Notes under the pieces: generated by a model
Told to the model about the DNA's origin: nothing
Database searches by the model: none
The model's input: the letters and a program-made list of their open reading frames with translations, nothing else
Program-made: the position numbers and the translations under genes
Source of the DNA: Podocnemis expansa
Taxonomy: Eukaryota > Chordata > Testudines > Podocnemididae
Direction of reading: 5' to 3'
Assembly (NCBI GenBank): GCA_007922195.1
Contig: ML681964.1
Coordinates: forward strand, 4,455,858 to 4,519,857
Length of the DNA stretch: 64,000 nt
Shown: positions 45,505 through 56,337 of the stretch, piece after piece
Layout: every line of letters starts with the position of its first letter
Numbering within the stretch: position 1 is the first letter of the stretch

Positions 45505-45722
45505 TGATATAGCCTCCATGAGGAATGTACCTTACAGAGGGGAGGTTGGTATTTTGTATTTTTCTGGAGACAACCTGAGAATTAAGAGCCCTTAGCAAGA
45601 GTCCAAGTTTTAATGCAAAAATCTTCCATTGCTTTGAGAATCAATATCTTGAAGTGCAGAAAAAGGTGCATATGTACTGGAGAGTAACAAAAGAAAAGTT
45701 TCTATAAGAGAATTTCTCCTCT
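45505..45722. other. Short unannotated stretch
   Basis: Nothing recognised. Confidence 0.4.
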
Positions 45723-46020
45723 CAGGGGTTTTTAGACTGAGGGTTGGGACCTTTCCAGGGGTTGTGAGTGGTCAACCCCTGCACATGCTGTGGCTGCCCT
45801 GTCCATGGTTGACAGCCAAGAGCTGTTCAGAGCTGAGTGGCCAGAGAGCAGCAGCAGCTGATGGCTGGGTGCTTGGAAGGCAGTGCCACCCCCAGAAGGA
45901 GTGCAGAGGTAATGGTGACATGGCATGGGGGGGTGGGGGCTGTGACTTTGGGGGGGGGCATTGCCACAGCCAGAAATATTTTCAAAGGAGTCCCAGCAAA
46001 AGAAGTTTGGGGAATCCCTA
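45723..46020. mobile_element. Probable hAT element, eroded
   Basis: The left end CAGGGGTTTTTAGACTG and the right end TTTGGGGAATCCCTA are loosely inverted. No TSD is visible. The interior is GC-rich with spurious frames. Confidence 0.45.
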
Positions 46021-46106
46021 TATGCTATAACATGAACATATCTTTTAAAGGCCTGGTTCAAAGCCTACTGAATGCAGAGCTGACCTTTGGTGGGACAGTG
46101 AATGGG

Positions 46107-46389
46107 TGACCACCCTAGGTCCCTTGGTTCATGGGGCAGCATGGCTGCCTCCCTCATTGTAGTGCTGCTCTCCATCTGCCCCACTGCCTTATGCAGTAAG
46201 CAGGGGAGGGGTAGGAGTGCAGGGCCTGGCCTCTGGGCCAGCCCACCTTGCCTCCAGCATGGAGCGGTTGGCCCTGGGCAGGATGGGAAAGTGGGGCCTG
46301 GCCTTTGGGTCAATCCGCCCCACCCCCTCAGTGTGGGGGGAGGATGTCCCCCCCCCAGGCTGATTGACCCCCATCCAAGGGACAGCCCT
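46107..46389. mobile_element. Possible relative of the CAGGGCYGTCCC hAT family
   Basis: On the minus strand the right end reads CAGGGCTGTCCCTTGGATG, like the end of 35517-36024. On + the left end reads ACCCTAGGTCCCTTGG. The interior is GC-rich. Boundaries are approximate. Confidence 0.4.
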
Positions 46390-46658
46390 GACTGACAGTG
46401 ATTCTAATGGGCTTTGGATCAAGGCATTAAGCAGGGTAGACTTATATAGGGCTGGGGTGTCACCCATTGAAAGGCTACATTTTTATCACCATCCACAAGT
46501 GTTTACATTGTTAAAAAATGTCTCTTTACCTTGCTTCCCTTTTCAGGTTAGGGAATTTCCACCAGAGGAGAGAAATCTCAACCATTGACTTGCCCATCAC
46601 TGAAAGCAATGGAAGGCCCCAAGGGGATGTGTAGATCAATAAATGGGCACCTCCCATT
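46390..46658. other. Short unannotated stretch
   Basis: Nothing recognised. Confidence 0.4.
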
Positions 46659-47002
46659 GGGTATGTCTACACTATAAAAGCAAAGTCAACTTTATTAAGT
46701 CAACTTAGTAAGGCGCTACACTATATTAAGTTGACTTTATAAAGTTGACTTTAAATGGCTGCTCCGGCTTAAATCAACTTTATGAAGTCGACTTAATGGC
46801 CCCACTGCACTAAGTCGACTTTATTAAGTCGACTTAGTAACTCCACATTGCCTTAAGTCGACTTAATAAAGTTGACTTAACTGTAAAGTCAACATTACCT
46901 GATGCTAAAGTTGACTTTATTGCCCTGTAATGTAGACAGAGCTTTGTTGAAGTCCACTTAAGGACCCTTAAGTCGACTTAAACACACAGTGTAGACGTAC
47001 CC
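46659..47002. mobile_element. Palindromic MITE built from AAGTCGACTT words
   Basis: Ends GGGTATGTCTACAC and GTGTAGACGTACCC, flanked by 3-bp ATT on both sides (46656-46658 and 47003-47005). The interior repeats AAGTCGACTT and AAGTYGACTTTA-type words in both orientations with short spacers. No coding capacity. Confidence 0.9.
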
Positions 47003-47265
47003 ATTATGAATGACGTGTCTCAGTAACAGAAAAAGAGCTCTCTGTAAATCACAAAGCTTGTCTCTCCCACCAACTCAAGTTGGTTCAATAAAAGATGTTA
47101 CTTCACTCACCTTCTCCTTCATGTCTACTTTTTATTTGAATTCTGCATCACGAAGGAGCCTCATTAAGGTTTAATAGCTCAAAGAGGCTTTAAACCGACA
47201 CAATGCCCTAAGTAATACTTTGAAGGTGATCACTGTATATGGCATCTTTAATTGTTTCTGTACAA
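47003..47265. other. Short unannotated stretch
   Basis: Nothing recognised. Confidence 0.4.
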
Positions 47266-48005
47266 AGAAGGAGTCCTGTGGCGCTTAGGGCTATGTTTGC
47301 ATCTAAAACCTTAGTTCAAACTTGCTTAGTCCAAACTAACTAGTTCAAAGTTAGTTCAAACTAAGTGCAGTTTTTTAGTTTGAACTAACTTTTTCTGAAA
47401 AAGTGTGGCTACTTCAAACTAAAAGTTAGTCTGAACTAAAAAAACCCGCTTAGTTCAAACTAACTGCTAGTTCCAACTTATTTAGTTTGAACTAGCATGT
47501 CTACATCATGCTAGTTCAAACTAGCAAAGCAGCAAGTTTGAACTAAGTGGCTAGTTCAAACTAAGCTTTAGCTAGTTCCAACTAAAAAAACCTTTAGTTG
47601 GAACTAGCCAAAGGCTAGTGTAGACAGGGTTCAAATTAGCTTTGCTTAGTCCAGACTAATTTGCTAGTGCAGACATAGCCATAAAGACTAGCAACTTTAT
47701 TTATTGCAGGAACTTTTCTGTGTGAAATCCCACTTAGGTGCTTGAAAAAGGAAAACTTACAGCATGGGAGGTAAAAACAAATACAATGAAGTCATAGTAC
47801 CACCTCACTTCATTGCATTTATTTTCCCCTTCCATATACACTTCACTGTATTTATTTTCCCCTCCCATACTGTAAGTTTTCCATTTTCAAGCATCTGACA
47901 AAGTGGGATTTCACCCATGAAAGGTCATGCAATAAGTCGTTAGTCTTTAAAAGTAACAGAACTCCTTGTTTTGCTGAACTAGACTAACACAGCTACCCTT
48001 CTGAA
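47266..48005. mobile_element. Penelope-like tail pair (inverted then direct), with MITE insertion
   Basis: The left part (47266-47287 and 47681 to about 47780) is the 3' tail on the minus strand (AAGGAGTCCTGTGGCGCTT; AAAGACTAGCAACTTTATTT). The right part (about 47800-48005) is the tail on the plus strand (CATACTGTAAGTTTTCCATT, GTTAGTCTTTAAAAGTAACA, ACTAACACAGCTACCC). The two arms are separated by a short core. The MITE at 47288-47680 splits the left arm. Confidence 0.82.
47288..47680. mobile_element. Palindromic MITE built from TTAGTTTGAACTAA words, inside the Penelope tail
   Basis: Begins GGGCTATGTTTGCATCT and ends GTGCAGACATAGCC, with TTA on the left (47285-47287) and ATA on the right (47681-47683), consistent with a 3-bp TSD. 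The interior repeats TTAGTTTGAACTAA-like words in both orientations. Confidence 0.85.
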
Positions 48006-48656
48006 TCTTTCTGTACAAAGTCTCACTCCAGATGAATCTATATCAATGATACACAATGGCCAGATCATTGGCATATTTCCACCATGCCCTACTCTGGCAC
48101 TTTTCACTTTCAGTTCAAGCAGGAACTCAAAAGTCCAGAAGTGTCTTTGCAAGAACTGGGGAAAAATGAATTAAGAAAATGTTTGTACTTTAAAAAAGGT
48201 TCATTTCTGATTCAGGTACTCAAATTTTGGGTGAATGTCTGGAAGCTAGGAAGATTTAACTGAATCAGTTATTTCCATTAGTAGTAAGCACTTGAGTTTA
48301 CTAATTTCTCTAACCTTTCTATGTCAAGCCGTTTTGCACATTTCACATTCTTCATTTTAAATGGCTGTTTAAATCTTCTTGGGAATAATCATCAGGTTTT
48401 TTGGAGTGAGGGGGAAGGGGTCACTAGAATAAACAGTTTGGTGCTAGCTGCTGCAGAAATACTGAGATGCTCCTGTGGTGTTTTGATTTGAGAATAGCAG
48501 GAGCAGTAACTGTAAAGTTTGGATCTTAAACAGAGTTTCACCTAAATAAGAACGAGGCCAGATGCAGCTCAGTAACAAATACTCCTTTTTCTATAGAGAG
48601 ATCTAATTAAGATGACTGCTGCCAGCTCATAATTTATGAGATTGACTTTGTTAAAG
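48006..48656. other. Unannotated stretch
   Basis: Nothing recognised. Confidence 0.4.
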
Positions 48657-48815
48657 TGAAACAAGCAAGAAGTCTGGTGGCAATTTCAAAGACTAACAAA
48701 TATATCACATGAGCGTTTGCACGAGAAATCCTTCTTCATCAAATGCTTGAAGTGCCACAAGACTACTTGCTTGTTTTGCCGAACTAGACTAACATGGCTA
48801 CCCCTTTGGAATTGG
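48657..48815. mobile_element. Short Penelope-like inverted tail pair
   Basis: Minus-strand tail at about 48660-48745 (AAGCAAGAAGTCTGGTGGCA, AAAGACTAACAAATATATCA), then plus-strand tail at about 48749-48815 (AAGTGCCACAAGACTACTTG, CTAACATGGCTACCCCTTTG). It is about 160 bp and almost purely tail against inverted tail. Confidence 0.8.
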
Positions 48816-50595
48816 TTAAAGTGGACTTTTTCTTGATGCTGGGACTGTGCAAAACTAGACCAGGGCTATTAACTCTGGATGGGGACCAACAAATACCTGG
48901 AATCCTCAGAATTCCATGCTCCGTTTCCCTAAAATATTAAGTTGGATGGACTGAGACTTTCTGAACAATATTTTTTCACCAAAGATGGCCTTTAGAGAGA
49001 GAGCGAGAGAGAGAAAGCTTCATTAATTTTTTTAAAATCCCATTTTGTGTCAAAACCCCCACATTAAAAATATTATCCATTCTTCCCCCAACTCTTTTGG
49101 GTTATAGTCCACCCCCACCCCCCAGCCAATCTTTTCAGCATTTAGGCTTTTACCAAGCTGCTTGTTTAAAGGGAGTTTGTCTGGGGTTTTTATGAGTTTG
49201 CTTTCTGCACATGCACCAAGAAGGTAACAGTGAATTTTTAAAAAGAGTTAAAACACATTCCGAGGTAGACTATAGCACAATTATTTATTAAGGGTTGGAA
49301 TTGGTGATTTAGATGTCAAAGGAACTATCTGGATACTGATTCACTGTCTAATCCCTTTTTTATTTATTATGAAATGTTGAACAACAGTGAGCTCCCGCAC
49401 CTATCCAATGATCCTATGGATCAAGGACAAATCTCCTGACCTATATATGATGTCAGAGCTATCAACTTTCAGCTTTTACTTGAGGCAGCAGCATTTGATT
49501 TTTATCTAATGTTCACAACAATTCTTAGGGGGTGTCTATGCTAGTTGGGCTTTACCGGTATACAGCTATACCACTGTACTATAATGGGAAAGTGCTTCTA
49601 GTATGATCACAGTTATACTGACAGAACTATGGTTTTTAGTTTCTACTGGTATAGAAAGATCCCCTCCTATACCAATATAGGTGCACCTACCCTAGGCACT
49701 TCTGCTGGCATGCTGTGTAGGACAGAGATTACTTCTTTTCATAGCCCTAACCCACATCGCTATGCCAGCAGTGTCTGTTGTATAGAGCTTTAAAAAAGTC
49801 ATTTGGGTTTGCTTGCTCATGCTGTTCATGTAGTATTCACACATGGCAATGAGCTGTTCTGTATCTCTATGTACATTACAATTTTTGTAAAAGTAAATAT
49901 GCCTGTGGTGGTCAGATCAACCACCGCCTTTTTTTATTGTGCCATAAAAATGTTCTCTCAGTTGCAGTATCACAGTAATTAGCAAAAGTAAAACAGGAAA
50001 CCAAGAAGGTTAAACTTTTGATCCCATTAAAGTAACTGTTTCTAAATAGAGTCAGATAAGGTTAATGTCTCATTCTGGCTTCATTTATCATCTGGGGACA
50101 CAAACAACCTTGAACGCTTTACAGCTGACTAATGGATTTATTAGAGAGTAATACCTATTAGCTGCTTAATGTCAAAGTTTAGTACCTACTGAATTGATTT
50201 TAGTGTCCTTGCAATATGCAAAACGGTACCCATTTCTTGCAAAAAACAATTTGGAGTGAGGAGGATGGTGCCTGATGCCAGCTATAGCCTGCCATATGTG
50301 ATAATATATATAAAAAATAGACCTACAGAGAAAAACAAAACATGCTTTGAACGCCATTGCATCACTGAGACATAGGCAAGCACTGGAATTTGCAACTCCA
50401 GAAGATGATCTGCCTTAAAGAGGTTCAGTGTCTCTCTGAGTCCACTGTAGGGTGCAGTGTCTGTTTGCCTCTGTATCCGACATCCTCTGCATGGGCAGAA
50501 GAGAGAAAAGGCACCCCGCAGACTTATGGCACTATAAGCAAAAAGCTATTAATCACTACTGTTTACAGTAGTGCCCATGGGCTTCAGCTGAAATC
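48816..50595. other. Mostly unannotated; possible degraded MITE near 49531-49735
   Basis: The segment from about 49531 (GGGTGTCTATGCTAGTTGGG) contains several TATAC/GTATA inverted fragments and may be an eroded palindromic MITE. A GA-rich simple repeat lies near 48994-49015. Confidence 0.35.
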
Positions 50596-50865
50596 AAAGC
50601 CCCAACGTGCTAGACACTACTACACAATGGTGTAGTAAGAAACATGTCTCTATCCCAAAGAGCTTCTAATCTAAATATATAGCACAGGTCAAGGGTGCGG
50701 ACTCCTGAGCTTGGAGATATCACTAGGGTGGGGAACTGAAGCACAGATAGCCTAAGTGCCTTGGCCACAGGAAATTGATGACGGCTGTAAACTGAACCCA
50801 AATCTCCGGAGTCCCAGGTCTGTGCCCTATGCGTGAGGCTGTGCTTCCTTTCTATCACTCTTGGT
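50596..50865 (-). repeat. Old SINE-type repeat (MIR/CORE-like), reverse
   Basis: The plus strand reads ATCCCAAAGAGCTTCTAATC, GGAACTGAAGCACAGATAGC, then GAACCCAAATCTCCGGAGTC, CCAGGTCTGTGCCCTATGCG, the reverse complement order of a MIR-type SINE. Divergence is high. Confidence 0.55.
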
Positions 50866-51307
50866 AATGAGACTATTTATGCAGTGTTTGATATGGGGCT
50901 GGGCTGCACCTCCTGGGATGGTTCTGGCAGCCTGTTCATCCAAATCCTAGCAACTGGCACTAACACACTCAAGCTCTATTTCTTTAGTGGTAGAGGGGAA
51001 GGAACCTGTGGCGGATACAGCATAGCAGTGGAGAGTTAACTTTTGTAGGCAGGGCAGACACACTCATGGGGTCTCTCTCCTTCAGAGTTGCAAATTAACT
51101 TCCTTCCTTCCTGTCCAGTAGTATTTAGATGCTTGCAGCTTCACCAAGCACCCATTTCATGGCCAAGGAATGCAAACAACCACTATTTGCTGCTGTGTTA
51201 GAAGGCTTAGGATGGTGTAATGAAAGAGCTAGTTTTAATATTGCCTCATGTGAGAAAAATGAGATGATAATATAGGAGAAACCACGTAGAATGGAAGCAT
51301 ACAGGTG
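50866..51307. other. Unannotated stretch
   Basis: Nothing recognised. Confidence 0.4.
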
Positions 51308-51315
51308 ATTAAATG

Positions 51316-52001
51316 CAAGGATTCCAGTATGCTGGAACAGCCCAGAAAGCTGTTCTGGGGCCTGCTATTTTTAGGGGCTCAGCTTTCTGGACCTCCTAAA
51401 AATAGAAAATGATTTTGGAACTCTGAGTTCTGGGGCCCACCATTGAAATATAGCAGGCTCAGAATGCAGCGTTCCAGTTCCATTTTCTATTTTTAGGGAC
51501 CCAAATGCTGGGCCCCTAAAAATACTAGGCCCCGGAATGGTGGTCTGCCACATTCTGGCAGGCAGGGTAGGGGGTGGGCTCCCCTGTGCATGAGCAGGCT
51601 GCACTTGGAGGCAGAAGCCTCCAAACACAGCCTGCAGGCTGTGGAGTTTCCCAGCCCAGCGCACTGCTAATGAGTATGGGGGGTGGCCCGGCTCATGCTG
51701 GGGGGCAGTATTGGGGGCACCTGAGCTGGGGGAGGGTATTTGGGGCCGGGTGTGGATTTTGGGGGCAGATATTGGGGACTGGGGGTGGACATTGGGGCAA
51801 GGGAGTAGGTATTGGGGGTGTATTTTGGGGGTGGATACTGGGGGCTGGGGTGGATTTTAGGGACAAGGGAATGGATATTGGGGCAGTAGTGGGGTGCTTG
51901 AAGGGGGCCTGGATGTGCAAGAGGGGGGCCCACAAATACGGGAGGGGGGCCCGCCCAATTAGGAGGGTTCCAGCACCCACCAAATTATACTTTAACCCCT
52001 G
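51316..52001 (-). mobile_element. 686-bp hAT element (family CAGGGGTTAAAGTATAA), copy 3
   Basis: Perfect 8-bp TSD ATTAAATG (51308-51315 and 52002-52009). Left end CAAGGATTCCAGTATGCTGG, right end TATACTTTAACCCCTG. It is in the reverse orientation to copies 1 and 2. Internal phrases include CTATTTTTAGGG and a G-rich repeated part at 51700-51960 (units with GGGG, GGATATTGGGG). Confidence 0.93.
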
Positions 52002-52009
52002 ATTAAATG

Positions 52010-53379
52010 CATTGGACTGCTAGGAGTAAGTGAGACAGCATCTGTACCAGTTGTTTGTGCCAAGGTGCTTAGTGCAGATGGCTTAGCTATTATCATTGTG
52101 AATTCAAATCTTGCAGTTTTTGCTAGAAGTGTGGAGAGGCCAAGACTGTTCAGACATCTGGAGGAATAAGTCTTTGCAAATTCTGCTAGTTTACCCTTTT
52201 GACCTCTTAACATTATAGGCAGGGGTACACATGTGTCAACATGCAATCAGATGAAGAGACCTGGGGCTGGGAGTAACTTCTGGCAGAGGAGAGATGTCCA
52301 CAGGCTACAGTCCCTGATTCAATTTCTGATGGAGGCAGAGCGCTTGAGTAAGGAAGCTAACAGTACTGAATTTTGCCCCTTTTTTGACTCTAGTGGCTAG
52401 TCACAGTGAAGTGCCTTGGAGGCTGTTTCAGGTGGGCATAGAAACTGACGACAGATTTTTGTATCATCTTTGATTCTTTCTCCATTGTTTACAAGGAACG
52501 TACAAAGTCCTGCTTGTCTGAATGCAGGAGTGCCCAGAAATAAAAAGGGTAGTTTCTTATCTCATAGGTCCCAGTGTCTTTCAGACAGGATCCTTGATCA
52601 CAGAACGTCTCTCTAGGCATCACCTTGGGGCACACTATGCTTCCAGATTGCTGCTTGGCTTTCTTTCTCTACTTCAGAGTCTCTCTGTTTTCCTTACCTG
52701 TCTATATCACAGTCTTTCTTTTTTACACACCCACAGAAAACCACGCAACACCTTGCTAATGTCTGAAAAAAATCTGTTTTGCCTTGTTTCTGAGAGATCT
52801 TTAACTTTCTCTTGAAGATGTCTTAACTGAAGAGTACATTCACACCCATTGCTTTTAACTTGACCTCCGAACAAGTTTTAATCCAGTTCATAACATCAAC
52901 TTTCATAAGGTCAGCCAGTGAATGAAGTAACTGGAGATACAAGTTTATGAGGTTACAGAACAGAAAGTAAAAATATCCCCATAAAATTTACCATCTCAGG
53001 CAGGGTTCTCCTGCCACTCTGTCTCCTGGGAAGTTTGCCTGGGGGAATCCCAGAATTTGCAGGGTCTGTGGTGGCTATGGGGTAATCCTACCATGCCCCT
53101 GCCAGGGCTTCCAGACTCCCAGGCCAGATGGCTCTGAGACTGCTCATCTGCCACGCTTGGGAATTGGCATGGGAGTGCGAGTCTGGAAGTCCTTGGGTTC
53201 CTGGTTTTGGGGCATTGCACATGTGGGGAAGCTACATGTTCCACTAGCTGCTAACTGAAACTGCTTGTTCTCTTAGTTTCATGACTACTGTTTAGATAGC
53301 AGAAATAGAGGAGGTCACACACTACAACCCTATGTCCCAACTGTATGGCTTTGCAGGGCCAGGCATTGCCAGCTTTGTT
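52010..53379. other. Unannotated stretch
   Basis: Nothing recognised. Confidence 0.4.
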
Positions 53380-53450
53380 TGACTAAATCTTGGTGCTTGA
53401 AGATGAAAAGTGCTATGCAAGTATGATAATTATAGTTACAGTAATAAGAT
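53380..53450 (+). repeat. MIR-like SINE tail
   Basis: GGTGCTTGAAGATGAAAAGT followed by GCTATGCAAGTATGATAATT matches the common MIR-type 3' tail. Confidence 0.45.
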
Positions 53451-54734
53451 GCTCCTGGAATCAAACACAGAACTAAATTATTCATATAGCTTCCCCAGAG
53501 GGGCTACAAGAAACCCTCGGCTCCAGCATACTCATGCATGCAGTAAACTTAATCTGCCTCCTAGCATGCCACTGTCCATCCCCTGAGTATCTATAGAATT
53601 TAATAGCATTGAAAAAAAACTTACAGGAGTGACTAGAGAATGAAAACTTTTCCACATAATTTTTAAATCAGGTTTTCATTTTCTAGTCATTTCTACGAGA
53701 CATTTCTCCAAGAGTGAGGCAGGGACCTGCTTCTCTGTGCACTGCAGGTATTTCCTGAAGGTGTAATACGATCCTCTCTGCCCTGTGCTTTTCTGCTGCA
53801 TCTGCAAGATGTTATTTCTTTCAAAGGCAGTACTAATTTCAGATACTTCACCTCCACCTCCCTACAGTTGGGCTTCTGGTGTACTTGGGCAAATGATCTT
53901 CCAGTAGCTGTTTTCCTAAACTGTCTGAGTGTCAACAGTTCCCTTGACAACTTGACTGTCATAATTTCTTTTGCTTTCTCTATGCCAATTTCCAGAGGAC
54001 TGGTAACTTCAATTAATCTCTTCCTAGGGATGTAGAAGTGGGGTATGTTTGTCTTCCTGTGCTGAATTCTTCATGAGTGCTTGTTTTCCTTTGCACAGGT
54101 CTGGGGAAAAGAAATAAAAACACCTCATGAACAAGAAGACAAGTACATGGAGAAGAAAGTGCTGTGAAAGGAATGGAAGGGGAAATTAAAAAGAAACACA
54201 AAAGAGGCGGGAAAGAGAGCAAAAGAAAGGAAGGGGATGCATTTCCATGATAATCTAAATGTTCTTAACGGCTCTTTACTAATGCAGGGAGTTTATTGCA
54301 GAAAATATTTATCATTATTATATGTTGAATTCCATTGCCCATAACAGTATGGCTGGGAAAGTTAGAACATATTTGTGCTGTAGTTCAGGGGGTTCTTGAC
54401 CTTTCTTATAGCCTGGACAAAACTTCACTAGAGAGGCTGTCTCACAGTCTACCCTCTCTTCCATTTACAGCATCACGGTCCACTTCTCCTCCTTTTCATG
54501 ATCATGGAACAAGAACATCCTTGTAGCTGGCTATGGAAACTGCTTACAGGAGTAAGTAATCTATGGAAAGTCTTTTTTCTTTTATTTTCTTTTACTTTCT
54601 TTTTCATATTAGTTAGCAACTGGTAAGAAGCAGAAGATCATGCAGCATGTGACCCACCATCTCTGCAGGCTGCCACACTCTGAGAAGCACAGTTTTAGTG
54701 AATTTAGAGAGAGGTTACGCCCCATGTGATGACA
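53451..54734. other. Unannotated stretch
   Basis: Nothing recognised. Confidence 0.4.
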
Positions 54735-54772
54735 ATAGAATAATAGATCTGTAGGTCTGGAAGGGATCTTGA

Positions 54773-55764
54773 AGCTATGTCTATACTTGAGAAGTTAATT
54801 TGAAATAACTTACTTTGAATTAATTATTTCAAACTAATAATGGTTAATTCAAATTAAGTTAATTTGAACTAACATGTCCCCACTAGAAACCCAAATTGAA
54901 CTAGCATGTCCATGGACAGGACTTGCTAGTTCAACTTAGGAAGGGGGCACCAGAGGCATCACTGGCTGGGGGAGGGGCTGCCTGCAGGCCCCACCCCCAG
55001 CCTGCAGGCCCCGCCCCTGACCAGGGACAGGGCCAGAAGCCGCTGCGCCACCGCGGGCAGCTAGGCCACGCATTCCCGGCCGGTGCCGGGGCTGGAAGCG
55101 GCCACAGGAGGCCAGGCCACGCATCCCTGGCCGGTGCTGGAGCCGGAAGCGGCCACAGGAGGCCGGGCCACGCATCCCCAGCCGGTGCCGGGGCCGGAAG
55201 CGGCTGCAGGAGGCCGGGCCTCGCATCCCCGGCCAGAGATGGGGCTGCTGCTGCCACGGGCTGCCAGGCCCCGGATCCCTGGCCGGGGACGGGGCCACTG
55301 CGGCCAATGGCGGCTGGGCCCCGGATCTCTGGCTTGATTGGGCCGGAGATCCAGGGCACCAGCGCTGGGGTCCGGGGCACGTGCCCCAGGGTGCTCAGCA
55401 CCAGCAATGCCTCTGGGGGGCACCATGGGAAGTGTGGCAACATGGCCCCCGAGAAGGGCCATGCCCCCACCCAATACATAGAAGGAGCAAGGCACCCTGG
55501 GATGGAGAAGGTCAAACCACGTTAATTTGAACTAATGGTTAGTTCGAATGAACATAGCTAAAATGGGTTAATTTGAACTAATAAGTTAGAATTAACTGTT
55601 ACTTCGAAGTTAAGCGAGGTTTTATAACTATGAAGTAAGCATTCAGTGCTTCAAACTAAGGAATTCCTTAGTTCAAAGTAATGAAAGCCAGTGTAGCCAT
55701 GCATTAATTTAGTTTGAATTAATCCTCATTAATTCAAACTAAATTGTAAGTGTAGACATAGCCT
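54773..55764. mobile_element. Palindromic MITE carrying a GC-rich insert
   Basis: Ends AGCTATGTCTATACTT and AAGTGTAGACATAGCCT. The outer parts repeat TTAATTTGAACTAA-type words; the centre (about 54925-55525) is GC-rich with a tandem repeat. At about 990 bp it is the longest of the six palindromic MITEs. The flanking duplication is short, 2-3 bp at most. Confidence 0.8.
55064..55270. repeat. 51-bp GC-rich tandem repeat inside the MITE
   Basis: Units start with GGCCACGCAT or variants at about 55064, 55115, 55166 and 55217, a period of 51 bp. Because 51 is divisible by three, frames stay open on both strands and encode a repetitive Gly/Ala/Pro/Arg-rich 17-residue pattern. CpG is frequent here, unlike in most of the window. 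No known protein is suggested. Confidence 0.88.
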
Positions 55765-55945
55765 TAGAGATCATCTAGTCCAATCCTCTGCATTCAAGGC
55801 AGGGCCACGTAATATCTAGTGGTAGCCTATTTCTGATGGGTGTTTGTTTAACCTGTTCTTGAGAACTTCCTGAAGACAGAGGCCAGATGTTGATGGTGCA
55901 TTTTGTGACACTTTCCTAGGAGTGTATTCCAGGTTTGCCCTGGCA

Positions 55946-56174
55946 TGTGACACATATTTACAGATGTGACCCACATGAAAAGTCCACAAAGGAACTTCGT
56001 GCCTTAACTTTTATGCACCCTGCTAGCTAGTGATATCCTCCATCCTGAGTTAAGTGCTTATGCTCTCTGTACAAAGCAAGGGAAGAGCGAGAGCCTAAGG
56101 GAGAGATCCTGAGAAGTCAGCAAGCTTCATGGCTAGCTACCTAAACTAACCAGTAGGAAATGCTGAAGAATGGT
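55946..56174. other. Short unannotated stretch
   Basis: Nothing recognised. Confidence 0.4.
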
Positions 56175-56337
56175 TGTCACGGGATGCACATCTGTGCCCC
56201 CTTGGTTATGATCTATATGATTTTTCTGTTCACTTGTGCACTGAGATTGTATGATTTGATGCCAATTATGCTATGCAAGTTTTCTTTATGGGTGCTCATA
56301 ACCTATTCTACTGGATTAATATGTATCATGTTTCTTA

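Larger units (their letters stand above)
54735..55945 (-). mobile_element. CR1 LINE 3' end, reverse, split by a palindromic MITE
   Basis: The + strand shows the reversed CR1 3' end on both sides of the MITE: TCTGTAGGTCTGGAAGGGAT at about 54748-54767, then GAGATCATCTAGTCCAATCC after the MITE, continuing through GTGTTTGTTTAACCTGTTC and TTTCCTAGGAGTGTATTCCA. Joining the two sides restores the normal phrase GGATCTTGAGAGATCATC. Confidence 0.85.

Noticed and set aside
46659..47002. Regularly repeated AAGTCGACTT motif, considered as a CRISPR array or operator cluster
   Set aside because: Spacing is irregular, the words face both ways, the block has MITE-like ends and the genome is vertebrate.
55064..55270. 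CpG-rich block considered as a second promoter
   Set aside because: It is a tandem repeat inside a transposon; there is no evidence of a transcription start.
54923..55525. 200-codon open frame with a 17-residue repeat, also open on the minus strand
   Set aside because: It follows from a 51-bp tandem repeat, divisible by three, in GC-rich DNA inside a MITE. Both strands are open and no known domain is present.
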